Shown here: positions 1-6,860 of the stretch, in pieces
Numbering within the stretch: the stretch's first letter is position 1
How the letters are laid out: every line of letters starts with the position of its first letter
DNA from: Oscillospiraceae bacterium
GTDB taxonomy: Bacteria > Bacillota > Clostridia > Oscillospirales > Ruminococcaceae
Direction: 5' to 3'
Assembly (NCBI GenBank): GCA_900768675.1
Contig: CAAGDT010000031.1
Location: forward strand, 1 to 20,836
DNA: 20,836 nucleotides
The notes under the pieces: generated by a model
What the model was told of the DNA's origin: nothing
The model's database searches: none
What the model saw: the letters and a program-made list of their open reading frames with translations, nothing else
Translations under genes and position numbers: made by a program

Positions 1-34
1 AGAGTCAGGTGCCTTACCGCTTGGCTACACCACA
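1..34 (-). tRNA. tRNA-Gln (probably CUG anticodon), 5' part only
   Basis: Read on the minus strand this is the 5' half of a tRNA: a 7-nt acceptor strand (TGTGGTG), TA at positions 8-9, a D arm with GCC/GGC stem around AAGCGGTAA, and an anticodon stem strand CCTGA followed by CTCT. The first two anticodon bases are C and U; the third lies outside the window. The acceptor/D-arm sequence resembles bacterial tRNA-Gln, so CUG is the best guess. CUC (Glu) cannot be excluded. The window edge cuts the gene; nothing suggests it is broken. Confidence 0.8.
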
Positions 35-64
35 ATATTTTTACCGCTTTAAGTCGGCTGTATA

Positions 65-93
65 ATAATAACACAACAACGAGGGTTTGTCAA
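65..93 (-). promoter_or_regulatory. sigma-A promoter of the tRNA
   Basis: On the minus strand there is TTGACA (93-88), a 17-base spacer and TATTAT (70-65). This places the transcript start about 24 bases before the tRNA. Confidence 0.75.
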
Positions 94-151
94 GACTTTT
101 TTCGCTATTTTTATAAAAATTCCGAAAATTTTCCTTTTTTTGATATTTATA

Positions 152-180
152 TTGTAATATGCCGCATTTTGTGATAAAAT
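152..180 (+). promoter_or_regulatory. probable purB promoter
   Basis: TTGTAA (152-157), a 17-base spacer and TAAAAT (175-180) lie about 57 bases before the purB ATG. The hexamers are imperfect but spacing is ideal. No operator or purine riboswitch fold was seen in the short leader. Confidence 0.5.
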
Positions 181-236
181 AATAAGATACTGAGTACTTT
201 GCTACTATGCCAATTTATAACGAAAGGAAAAAATAT

Positions 237-1673
237 ATGAACAAGTACGAAACCTACGAAAGCCCATTCTGTACACGCTACGCAAGCGAGGAAATGCAGT
301 ACGTCTTCTCCGCTCAGAAGAAATTCTCCACCTTCCGCCGCCTCTGGGTAGCCCTTGCAAGAGCTGAAATGAAGCTTGGGCTTGATATTACCCAGGAGCA
401 GGTTGACGAGTTGGAGGCAAATGTTGACAACATAGATTTTGCAGTTGCCGAGGCAAGGGAAAAGGAAGTGCGCCACGACGTCATGGCTCACGTCTACGCC
501 TATGGTCAGGTATGCCCCAAGGCAAAGGGTATTATCCACTTAGGCGCTACCTCCTGCTACGTTGGCGACAACACCGACGTTATCGTTATGCGTGACGCTT
601 TGCAGATTGTAAGAAGAAAGCTTCTCAACGTTATCGCAAATCTCTCCGCCTTTGCTGAAAAATACAAGGACATGCCCTGCCTTGCATATACCCACCTCCA
701 GCCCGCCCAGCTTACCACCGTTGGCAAGCGTGCAACCCTCTGGACTCAGGATCTGCTTATGGACTTAGAGGAAATCGAGTACAGAATAAAGAGCCTCCGT
801 CTTTTAGGGCAGAAGGGCACAACCGGCACTCAGGCAAGCTTCGTTGAGCTTTTCGGCGGCGACAGCGAGAAGATAAAGGCGCTTGAAAAGATGATTGCCG
901 AGGAAATGGGCTTTGACAGCTGCTTCCCCGTAAGCGGACAGACCTATTCAAGAAAGCTTGACTATCAGGTAGCATCCGCCCTTGCAGGAATTGCGGAGAG
1001 CTGCTCTAAATTCAGCAACGATATAAGAATCCTTGCAAACTTCAAGGAAATCGAAGAGCCATTTGAGAAAAATCAGATAGGCTCCTCCGCTATGCCCTAT
1101 AAGCGCAACCCCATGCGCTGCGAGAGAATTACCGCCCTTGCAAGATACGTTATGATAGACTCCCTTAACCCCGCCTTTACCGCAGGCACCCAGTGGTTCG
1201 AGCGCACCCTTGACGACAGCGCAAACAAGCGTATTGCAATTGCTGAGGGCTTCCTTGCCGTTGACGCTATCCTTAACATCATGCTCAACGTAACAAACGG
1301 ACTTGTGGTTTACGATAAGGTTATAAGACAGCGTGTAATGCGTGAGCTTCCCTTTATGGCTACGGAAAATATTATGATGCAGGCAGTAAAGAAGGGCGGC
1401 GACAGACAGGAGCTCCACGAAAGAATAAGACAGCACAGCATCGCCGCAGGAAAGATTGTTAAGGAAGAGGGCGGCGAAAACGACCTTGTGGACAGAATTG
1501 CCGCAGACCCTATGTTCATGATTACAAAGGAAGAAATAGAGGCAACCTTACAGCCCGAGCACTTCACCGGACGCAGCGCAGAGCAGGTAGAGGAGTTCCT
1601 TGCAGGGTATATCAAGCCTGTTCTTGAAGCAAATAAGGAGCTTTTAGGGGAAAAAGCCGAGCTTTCTGTGTAA
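237..1673 (+). CDS. purB: Adenylosuccinate lyase
   Basis: PurB cleaves SAICAR to AICAR and adenylosuccinate to AMP, each releasing fumarate, in cytosolic purine synthesis. The 478-residue protein matches the long bacterial/eukaryote-like PurB class. The fumarate-lyase superfamily signature GSSAMPYKRNP lies at about residues 282-292 and carries the flexible-loop catalytic Ser. Other superfamily blocks are visible earlier (HLGATS, and THLQPAQLTTVGKR). An in-frame upstream ATG at 207 would add ten residues, but the AAAGGA ribosome site at about 222-227 fits the ATG at 237, which begins MNKYETYESPF. The gene stands alone: it has its own promoter and another consensus promoter follows it. No strong terminator was seen directly after it. 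Confidence 0.95.
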   Translation: MNKYETYESPFCTRYASEEMQYVFSAQKKFSTFRRLWVALARAEMKLGLDITQEQVDELEANVDNIDFAVAEAREKEVRHDVMAHVYAYGQVCPKAKGIIHLGATSCYVGDNTDVIVMRDALQIVRRKLLNVIANLSAFAEKYKDMPCLAYTHLQPAQLTTVGKRATLWTQDLLMDLEEIEYRIKSLRLLGQKGTTGTQASFVELFGGDSEKIKALEKMIAEEMGFDSCFPVSGQTYSRKLDYQVASALAGIAESCSKFSNDIRILANFKEIEEPFEKNQIGSSAMPYKRNPMRCERITALARYVMIDSLNPAFTAGTQWFERTLDDSANKRIAIAEGFLAVDAILNIMLNVTNGLVVYDKVIRQRVMRELPFMATENIMMQAVKKGGDRQELHERIRQHSIAAGKIVKEEGGENDLVDRIAADPMFMITKEEIEATLQPEHFTGRSAEQVEEFLAGYIKPVLEANKELLGEKAELSV

Positions 1674-1721
1674 ATCTTCTGAAAAATAGGAAGTTTTAAT
1701 GCAAAAACAAAGAAAAATGCC

Positions 1722-1750
1722 TTGACTAATTGCTCATTATACATTATAAT
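1722..1750 (+). promoter_or_regulatory. secDF promoter
   Basis: TTGACT (1722-1727), a 17-base spacer and TATAAT (1745-1750) form a near-consensus sigma-A promoter. Transcription would begin near 1757, leaving a leader of about 57 bases before secD. Confidence 0.8.
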
Positions 1751-1813
1751 ATAATGTGCTTTGGCGTTTTTTAATCAGCGCCTACAATTTTTGAAACGGA
1801 GTGAAAATTACAA

Positions 1814-3220
1814 TTGAAGCAGGTTAAAAAGCCGGTATTCTTTATTGTGTTTATCCTTATTGCAGTATTCACATACTTCTCAATAGCGGGTTTCAGCACA
1901 TATTACGGCGACATTGAAACAGTACACATACGCGGCGTTGACGATATACGCTGGGGTATCGACATCAGAGGCGGTGTTGACGTTACCTTTACCCCCTCGG
2001 AGGACGCAGTTGACGTTACCAACGACCAGATGGACGCAGCCCGCTCCATTATCGAAACCCGTATGGTTGAAAGAAACATAACCGACTACGAAATTTACGT
2101 TGACTACAACAGCCGCAGAATTATCTGCCGCTTCCCCTGGCAGTCGGGCGACGACAGCTTCGACCCCGAAAGAGCGGTTAAGGAGCTGGGCGAAACCGCT
2201 ATGCTGTCCTTCAGAAAGGGTTACAGCGGCGAGCTTACCACAGGTCAGACCTACGAGGACCTGCCCCTTGTTCTTACAGGTACCGACGTTTCCAGAGCTG
2301 AGCCGGGCTACGACAGCGAGCAGCAGCAGTGGATAGTTGCTCTTACCCTTAAGGACAGCGGAAAGGAAGCCTTCAAGGAGGCTACCTCCGAAGCCTACGC
2401 AAACGGCGGAAGAATTTCTATCTGGATGGACGACCTTGAAATTTCCGCACCCGGAGTAAGCGCAGTAATCTACGACGGAAGCGCAACAATTTCCGGCGGC
2501 TTCCAGTCTGCCGACGAAGCTAAGGCTCTTGCAGACAAGATTAACGGCGGTGCGCTGCCCTTCAAGCTTGTAACCGAAAGCTTCAGCACAATTTCTCCTA
2601 CCCTCGGTACAGGCGCAAGAGACGCTATGGCAATTGCAGGCGTTGCAGCCTTCGCACTTATCGCAATCCTTATGATAGCGATGTACCGTCTGCCCGGAAT
2701 TATGGCGGTTATTTCCCTTGCAGGACAGGTTGCGGGTACATTTGCTGCAATAACAGGCTTCTTCTCCTTTAACGACAGCTTTACCCTTACAATCCCCGGT
2801 ATTGCAGGTATTATCCTTGCGGTAGGTATGGGCGTTGACGCAAACGTTATTACAAACGAGCGTATCAAGGAAGAGCTTCGTGCAGGAAAGACAATAAACG
2901 GCGCTCTCAATACAGGCTTCAAGCGTGCATTCTCCGCTATTTTCGACGGAAACATCACAATGCTTATTATCGCCGTAATTCTTATGGGTGCATTCGGTAC
3001 TCCCGACAGCTGGTGCTCAATTATCCTTACTCCCATATTCACATGGTTCGGCGTTTCAACAGCAGGCTCCATTTACTCCTTCGGCTATACTCTTGCAGTA
3101 GGCGTAGTATTAAACTTCCTGTTCGGTATCCTTACAACAAGACTTATGACAATGTCTATTTCCGGATTTAAGCCCTTCAGGAATCCTGCGTTATACGGAG
3201 GTGTTAAAAATGGAAAATAA
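1814..3220 (+). CDS. secD: Protein translocase subunit SecD
   Basis: SecD is a membrane RND-family subunit that works with SecF and uses the proton/sodium gradient to help draw exported proteins through SecYEG. The 468-residue protein has a first membrane helix (about 7-27) and the SecD motif GIDIRGGV at 48-55. A large extracytoplasmic P1-type domain follows, then a C-terminal five-helix block containing GVDANVITNERIKEELR from about 340. That block carries the conserved Asp (342) of the ion pathway. The start is TTG, chosen because GGAGTG (1798-1803) lies 10 bases upstream and no in-frame ATG precedes the first helix. The 3' end overlaps secF by 11 bases, so the two are translationally coupled. 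Confidence 0.95.
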   Translation: MKQVKKPVFFIVFILIAVFTYFSIAGFSTYYGDIETVHIRGVDDIRWGIDIRGGVDVTFTPSEDAVDVTNDQMDAARSIIETRMVERNITDYEIYVDYNSRRIICRFPWQSGDDSFDPERAVKELGETAMLSFRKGYSGELTTGQTYEDLPLVLTGTDVSRAEPGYDSEQQQWIVALTLKDSGKEAFKEATSEAYANGGRISIWMDDLEISAPGVSAVIYDGSATISGGFQSADEAKALADKINGGALPFKLVTESFSTISPTLGTGARDAMAIAGVAAFALIAILMIAMYRLPGIMAVISLAGQVAGTFAAITGFFSFNDSFTLTIPGIAGIILAVGMGVDANVITNERIKEELRAGKTINGALNTGFKRAFSAIFDGNITMLIIAVILMGAFGTPDSWCSIILTPIFTWFGVSTAGSIYSFGYTLAVGVVLNFLFGILTTRLMTMSISGFKPFRNPALYGGVKNGK

Positions 3221-4160
3221 AAAGCAGTTCGATTTTCTCAAGAATAAGAAGGTTTTCTTTATAATCCCGATTGTTATAGCGGTAGTTACCATTATAACAG
3301 CCCTCGTTATCGGCGTTCCCGTTGATATTGAGTTCAAGGGCGGTACAATGCTCACCTACAGCTACGAGGGTACGATTGATACCTCCGCAGTAAAAAGCAA
3401 GGTTGAGGAATTAAAGCTTGGTACAGTAGGCGTTACCACCGGTTCTGCATTTGGAAGCGACCTTGAAACGGTTCAGATTTCCTTCGCCTCCGACAGCGGT
3501 CTTACCGCAGAGGTTCAGTCCTCCGTTACCGACACCTTACAGGCTGCATTTACAGAAAATAACCTTTCCCTTGTAAACAGCCAGGACGTTAACCCCTCAG
3601 CAGGCTTCTCCTTCTTCCTTAAGTGCTTTGTGGCGGTTGCATTCTCCTTTGTTCTTCTTATAATCTATATCGCTTTCAGATTCAAGAACATCGGCGGCTG
3701 GTCCGCAGGCTGCTTTGCGCTTGTAGCCCTTGCTAACGACGTATTTATGGTATTTGCTACCTTCGTTTTCCTGCGGCTGCCTATTGACGCAAACTTCATG
3801 GCGGTAATTCTTACAATTCTCGGTTATTCAATCAACAACACAATCGTACTTTACGACCGTGTCCGTGAAAACAGAAAGCTTTACGGAAAGAAGCTTACAA
3901 TCAACGAGCTTGTAAATGCAAGTATAAACCAGTCCCTTACCCGTTCGGTAAAGACAACAATCACAACTGCAATCGCAGTTCTCGCTATGTGCGTGGTTGC
4001 TCTTATCTGCGGAATCGAGTCGATAGTAAGCTTTGTATTCCCCATGTTTATCGGTCTTCTTGCAGGCGCATATTCTTCAATCTTTATTGCAGGTCCTCTC
4101 TGGACTGTATGGAAGAACCGTGCAGGTGCAGAAAAGACAAATGCAAAGGCAAAAGCGTAA
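3210..4160 (+). CDS. secF: Protein translocase subunit SecF
   Basis: SecF partners SecD in the membrane to support the late stage of Sec-dependent export. The protein is 316 residues, normal for the family. It has an N-terminal helix at about 14-35, the SecF motif DIEFKGG at 39-45, a short extracytoplasmic domain, then five helices. Motif GYSINNTIVLYDRVREN starts at about 205, and TRSVKTTITT lies shortly after. The ATG at 3210 is preferred over an in-frame GTG at 3201, because the GGAGGTG ribosome site (3197-3203) covers that GTG and sits 6 bases before the ATG. The ribosome site lies inside the end of secD. Both genes share one promoter and end at the hairpin near 4167. Confidence 0.95.
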   Translation: MENKKQFDFLKNKKVFFIIPIVIAVVTIITALVIGVPVDIEFKGGTMLTYSYEGTIDTSAVKSKVEELKLGTVGVTTGSAFGSDLETVQISFASDSGLTAEVQSSVTDTLQAAFTENNLSLVNSQDVNPSAGFSFFLKCFVAVAFSFVLLIIYIAFRFKNIGGWSAGCFALVALANDVFMVFATFVFLRLPIDANFMAVILTILGYSINNTIVLYDRVRENRKLYGKKLTINELVNASINQSLTRSVKTTITTAIAVLAMCVVALICGIESIVSFVFPMFIGLLAGAYSSIFIAGPLWTVWKNRAGAEKTNAKAKA

Positions 4161-4166
4161 AAATTT

Positions 4167-4189
4167 ACTGCCCCGTTTTTCGGGGCAGT
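4167..4189 (+). terminator. Hairpin after secF
   Basis: A 9-bp stem (ACTGCCCCG / CGGGGCAGT) with a TTTTT loop begins 6 bases after the secF stop. The downstream T-tract is weak (TTAGCTTTTAAT), so readthrough into the next gene is possible. No clear promoter lies between them. Confidence 0.65.
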
Positions 4190-4234
4190 TAGCTTTTAAT
4201 CAGTTTTTAGGTTTAGTATAACAGGAGGCAGAAC

Positions 4235-5017
4235 GTGTTTGTAGCAGGAGTGTCAAGCGCTTCCCTTTATCCTATGCATACCGAGGACGCAGTGCGTGTT
4301 CTCGGCGAAAACGGCGTTAAGAATACAGAAATTTTCATAAACGATATTTCCGAAACAGGCGGCAGGATTTTTGCGGATATAAGCAACGCCGTTAAGGATT
4401 ACGGCATGAACGTAATATCCGTTCACCCATTTTCTTCGCCCATGGAAACTCTTTTCCTCTTTTCGGACTACGACAGGCGCAGGTCAACCTTTCTTGATAT
4501 GTACCGCCGATATTTCTGGTGCATGAACGAGCTTGGGGCGAAAATATTCGTACTCCACGGGGCGATACTCAGCGCAAACTGCTCCGACGAGCATTATATC
4601 GAGCAGTTTATGAAGCTTTGCGACGCAGCGGAGGAGTTCGGGGTTTCTATTGCCCAGGAAAACATAAGCTACTGCAAAAGCTGCAGCTTAGACTTCCTGC
4701 AAAAAATGAAAAAAGAATGTGGCAGCCGTGCTAAATTCGTGCTTGATATAAAGCAGGCTGTAAGAAGCAAAATCCCGCCTGTAAAGCTTATCAAAGCCCT
4801 TGGAAGCAGCATTGTCCACGTTCATATAAGCGATAATCGTGAGGGCGCAGACTGCCTCCCCGTAGGAAAGGGCAGTTTCGATTTTCCTGCTCTTATCGGG
4901 CAGCTTAAAGCAGCAAATTGCAGCGGCGCTTTGCTTATCGAGCTTTACAGGAATAATTACGGCGAGTTTTCCGAGCTTTGCGACAGCATGAAAAAAATTC
5001 AGGAAATAATAAGCTGA
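4235..5017 (+). CDS. Sugar phosphate isomerase/epimerase family TIM-barrel protein
   Basis: The 260-residue protein looks like the xylose-isomerase-like TIM barrel superfamily (AP endonuclease family 2). These enzymes use a divalent metal to isomerise or epimerise sugars and related compounds. Supporting blocks are ISVHPF near residue 70, FVLHGAI near 108, AQENISY near 145, FVLDIKQA near 170, VHVHISDN near 200 and a C-terminal LLIELYRN. Their His, Glu and Asp are the metal/substrate ligands expected at barrel strand ends. The start is GTG, set by AGGAGG at 4223-4228. The substrate cannot be told from sequence. The gene may be co-transcribed with secDF by readthrough. The next gene has its own promoter. 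Confidence 0.8.
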   Translation: MFVAGVSSASLYPMHTEDAVRVLGENGVKNTEIFINDISETGGRIFADISNAVKDYGMNVISVHPFSSPMETLFLFSDYDRRRSTFLDMYRRYFWCMNELGAKIFVLHGAILSANCSDEHYIEQFMKLCDAAEEFGVSIAQENISYCKSCSLDFLQKMKKECGSRAKFVLDIKQAVRSKIPPVKLIKALGSSIVHVHISDNREGADCLPVGKGSFDFPALIGQLKAANCSGALLIELYRNNYGEFSELCDSMKKIQEIIS

Positions 5018-5044
5018 AAATTCTTTGAAATTGATTTATTTTTC

Positions 5045-5073
5045 TTGCAATTGCAGAAAAATAATGTTATAAT
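5045..5073 (+). promoter_or_regulatory. nrdR promoter with extended -10
   Basis: TTGCAA (5045-5050), a 17-base spacer and TATAAT (5068-5073), preceded by TGT (extended -10). It lies about 39 bases before the nrdR ATG. Confidence 0.8.
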
Positions 5074-5112
5074 ACAGTAAAGTAAACAAGCATATCAGAA
5101 AGGATTCAGATT

Positions 5113-5553
5113 ATGAGATGTCCCGAATGCGGTTTTGAAGACAGCAAGGTTATAGATTCCCGCCCTACCGACGGAAAAATCCGCCGCAGAAGGGAGTGCC
5201 TTTCCTGCAAGTGCCGTTTTACGACCTACGAGATAGTTGAAAATATCCCGCTTATGGTGGTGAAAAAGGACCATTCCATTGAGCCCTTTGATTCCCAGAA
5301 GCTGGTTGAAAGGCTGCTTCGTGCGGCTGTAAAGCGCCCGATTAGCCTTGAAACAATCGAGGGTATTGTTGACGAAATCGAGAGCGAGCTTAAGAATAGC
5401 CTTGTAAAAGAGGTTACTTCCGCTAAAATCGGGGAAATGGTGCTTGAAAAGCTTAAAAAGACCGACCGTGTTGCGTATATACGCTTTGCGTCCGTTTATA
5501 AGGAGTTTAACGACGCTGAGAGCTTTATTAAGATTATTTCGGAGCTTGAATAA
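5113..5553 (+). CDS. nrdR: Transcriptional repressor NrdR
   Basis: NrdR represses ribonucleotide reductase genes in response to ATP/dATP levels. The 146-residue protein has the family's two parts. A zinc ribbon has Cys3, Cys6, Cys29 and Cys32 and the basic stretch KIRRRRECLSC. An ATP-cone follows from about residue 46 (PLMVVKKDHSIEPFDSQKL). Length is normal for the family. The ATG follows AGAAAGGA (5097-5104) by 8 bases. No ribonucleotide reductase gene is in the window, so its targets are elsewhere. A strong terminator follows at once, making it a single-gene unit. Confidence 0.96.
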   Translation: MRCPECGFEDSKVIDSRPTDGKIRRRRECLSCKCRFTTYEIVENIPLMVVKKDHSIEPFDSQKLVERLLRAAVKRPISLETIEGIVDEIESELKNSLVKEVTSAKIGEMVLEKLKKTDRVAYIRFASVYKEFNDAESFIKIISELE

Positions 5554-5564
5554 GATAAAAACTG

Positions 5565-5595
5565 AAGCCGCTTTCTGAAAAGGAAGCGGCTTTTT
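5565..5595 (+). terminator. nrdR terminator
   Basis: A stem AAGCCGCTTTC / GGAAGCGGCTT (one T-G pair) with a short TGAAAA-type loop ends in a run of five T at 5591-5595. Confidence 0.85.
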
Positions 5596-5626
5596 GGGCG
5601 TTATAATGATTGGAGGGCAGGAAATA

Positions 5627-6154
5627 GTGAGAATTGCGATTTTAGGTTACAGCGGTTCGGGAAAATCAACCCTTGCAAGAAAGCTTGGGGAGATTTACAG
5701 CGCTGGCGTTCTGCATTTTGATACTATCCATTTTCTGCCCGACTGGAAAGAAAGAAGCAGGGAGGAAAAGGAACGAATTACAAGGGAGTTCCTTGATACC
5801 CATGATTCATGGGTAATCGACGGTAATTATTCAAAGCTTTTTTATGAACGGCGAATGAAGGAAGCGGATATTATTATACTGATGCTTTTCAACAGGTTTT
5901 CCTGTCTTTATCGTGTTATTTGCCGATATATGAGATACAGGAATACCACCCGCCCGGATATGTGCGAGGGCTGTAATGAAAAGCTTGACGGGGAATTTGT
6001 AAAGTGGATGCTTCACGACGGGCGCACAAGGCGCAAGAAAAAGCATTACAAGAATATTATTGCCGAATACAGCGAGAAGGTTATTGTGGTAAAAAATCAG
6101 AAACAGCTTGAGGATTGTCTTGAAAAGCTTTCCGAAAAGCAGCAAAAAGCCTGA
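5627..6154 (+). CDS. P-loop kinase, FlaR/adenylate-kinase-like ('topology modulation') family
   Basis: A 175-residue cytosolic P-loop NTPase resembling proteins annotated as 'DNA topology modulation protein FlaR' or AAA_17-type kinases. The N-terminus RIAILGYSGSGKSTLA carries the Walker A motif (GYSGSGKST at 7-15). HFDTIHFLPDW and a later VIDGNYS block follow, both typical of this family, then a basic C-terminal region (RTRRKKKHY). The true substrate of these proteins is not established. The GTG at 5627 is chosen because family members begin just before RIAILG and GGAGG (5612-5616) is 10 bases upstream. In-frame ATG at 5606 and TTG at 5594 lie too close to the nrdR terminator and lack a ribosome site. 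No clear own promoter was found. Confidence 0.8.
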   Translation: MRIAILGYSGSGKSTLARKLGEIYSAGVLHFDTIHFLPDWKERSREEKERITREFLDTHDSWVIDGNYSKLFYERRMKEADIIILMLFNRFSCLYRVICRYMRYRNTTRPDMCEGCNEKLDGEFVKWMLHDGRTRRKKKHYKNIIAEYSEKVIVVKNQKQLEDCLEKLSEKQQKA

Positions 6155-6179
6155 GAAGAGCAAATCTTCTCAGGCTTTT
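6145..6179. terminator. Bidirectional terminator between convergent genes
   Basis: A 15-bp perfect stem, AAAAGCCTGAGAAGA and its complement, with a 5-base loop and A/T runs on both sides. It overlaps the last codons of the P-loop kinase gene and serves the leftward ECF gene as well. Confidence 0.92.
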
Positions 6180-6194
6180 CCTATTCCCTTAAAC

Positions 6195-6725
6195 TTACGC
6201 AACCTGCTTCTTTACCTTAGAAGTTACGCCCGTCTTATCAAGCGCCGCAATCATTATAAGTCCGCAGATTATACCGAAAGCGCCCTGAACTGCGTTTCCG
6301 GGAACGCTGGAAAGTGCGCCCTCTGCGCTCTTGCCGAGAAGAAGCCATGCGTAGAAGAAATAGCCCACAATCATAACCGCCTCAGCAGCAATTGCGCCAA
6401 CAACGTAGCCAACGAATTTCGGGAGCTTTTTGCCAAGACCCGAAGCGATAGCTACTGCAACAACAGCCATAAGAGCCTTTATGATAAGTGTTCCGGGAAC
6501 GTAGTGAGCGTAGCCGGTAAGCAGGTCAGCCAGCGCCGAGCCGATACCCGCCGCCGCAAAGCTCCAGGGGCCGCCGAGAGTCCAGGCTGCCACTAAAATA
6601 AAGCAGTCGCCGAAGTTTACATAGCCGTTTGTAAGGGGCATAGGAATCTGTATTATCATTGTTGCCACGCAGATAAGCGCCGCAAGCACTGCGGCAAAGA
6701 TTGTCTTGAATAAATTCTTGTTCAT
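6195..6725 (-). CDS. ECF transporter S component, probably vitamin B6-related (PdxU-like)
   Basis: A 176-residue membrane protein with about six helices. It resembles substrate-binding S subunits of energy-coupling factor vitamin transporters. These capture a vitamin outside the membrane and work with a shared EcfT/EcfA module, not present here. Visible features are an Ala-rich first helix, PMPLTNGYVNFGDCFILVAA after helix 1, and WSFAAAGIGSALADLLTGY with PGTLIIKALMA, typical of the ECF-type family (PF07155-like). The substrate is inferred only from context: the divergent neighbour is a MocR/PdxR-like regulator. Start: an ATG 54 bases upstream is in frame, but AGAAAGGA (6742-6735) points to the ATG at 6725. 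It has its own promoter and a shared terminator. Confidence 0.8.
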   Translation of the reverse strand: MNKNLFKTIFAAVLAALICVATMIIQIPMPLTNGYVNFGDCFILVAAWTLGGPWSFAAAGIGSALADLLTGYAHYVPGTLIIKALMAVVAVAIASGLGKKLPKFVGYVVGAIAAEAVMIVGYFFYAWLLLGKSAEGALSSVPGNAVQGAFGIICGLIMIAALDKTGVTSKVKKQVA

Positions 6726-6778
6726 TTTGTTGTGTCCTTTCTTAAGGGCTTCTGCCCTTGACTTTTCTGTATATTTCA

Positions 6779-6806
6779 ATTATAATAAAATTTGGTTATA
6801 TTGCAA
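6779..6806 (-). promoter_or_regulatory. Promoter of the ECF S-component gene
   Basis: On the minus strand: TTGCAA (6806-6801), a 16-base spacer, TATAAT (6784-6779). Transcription would start near 6772, about 47 bases before the ATG. Confidence 0.65.
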
Positions 6807-6837
6807 CTACCAGTTTGATAAATTTTTATAATACCAG
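6793..6837. promoter_or_regulatory. Candidate MocR-type operator between divergent genes
   Basis: TACCAG occurs at 6808-6813 and again at 6832-6837, 24 bases apart (about two helical turns) in direct orientation. An inverted TGGT lies at 6793-6796, inside the leftward promoter spacer. The second copy overlaps a TATAAT (6827-6832) that may be the -10 of the regulator gene. Direct repeats of this spacing are the usual MocR/PdxR site layout. Assignment is inferred. Confidence 0.4.
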
Positions 6838-6860
6838 ATTTTAGCGGGGAGAATGTTTAA

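Noticed and set aside
207..236. Ten extra codons at the purB N-terminus from an ATG at 207
   Set aside because: AAAGGA is placed for the ATG at 237, and the extra residues (PIYNERKKY) are encoded by the ribosome-site region itself.
948..1436. Long antisense frame inside purB
   Set aside because: Fully overlapped by a strongly recognised gene; the translation has no family features and no ribosome site.
2470..3072. 200-residue antisense frame inside secD
   Set aside because: Shadow of the secD codon bias; low-complexity Ile/Ala/Pro translation.
5602..5607. TATAAT as a promoter for the P-loop kinase gene
   Set aside because: No -35 box at proper distance, and the start site would fall on the ribosome binding site.
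5594..5626. Earlier TTG/ATG starts of the P-loop kinase
   Set aside because: They overlap or touch the nrdR terminator and lack a ribosome site; family members start at RIAILG.
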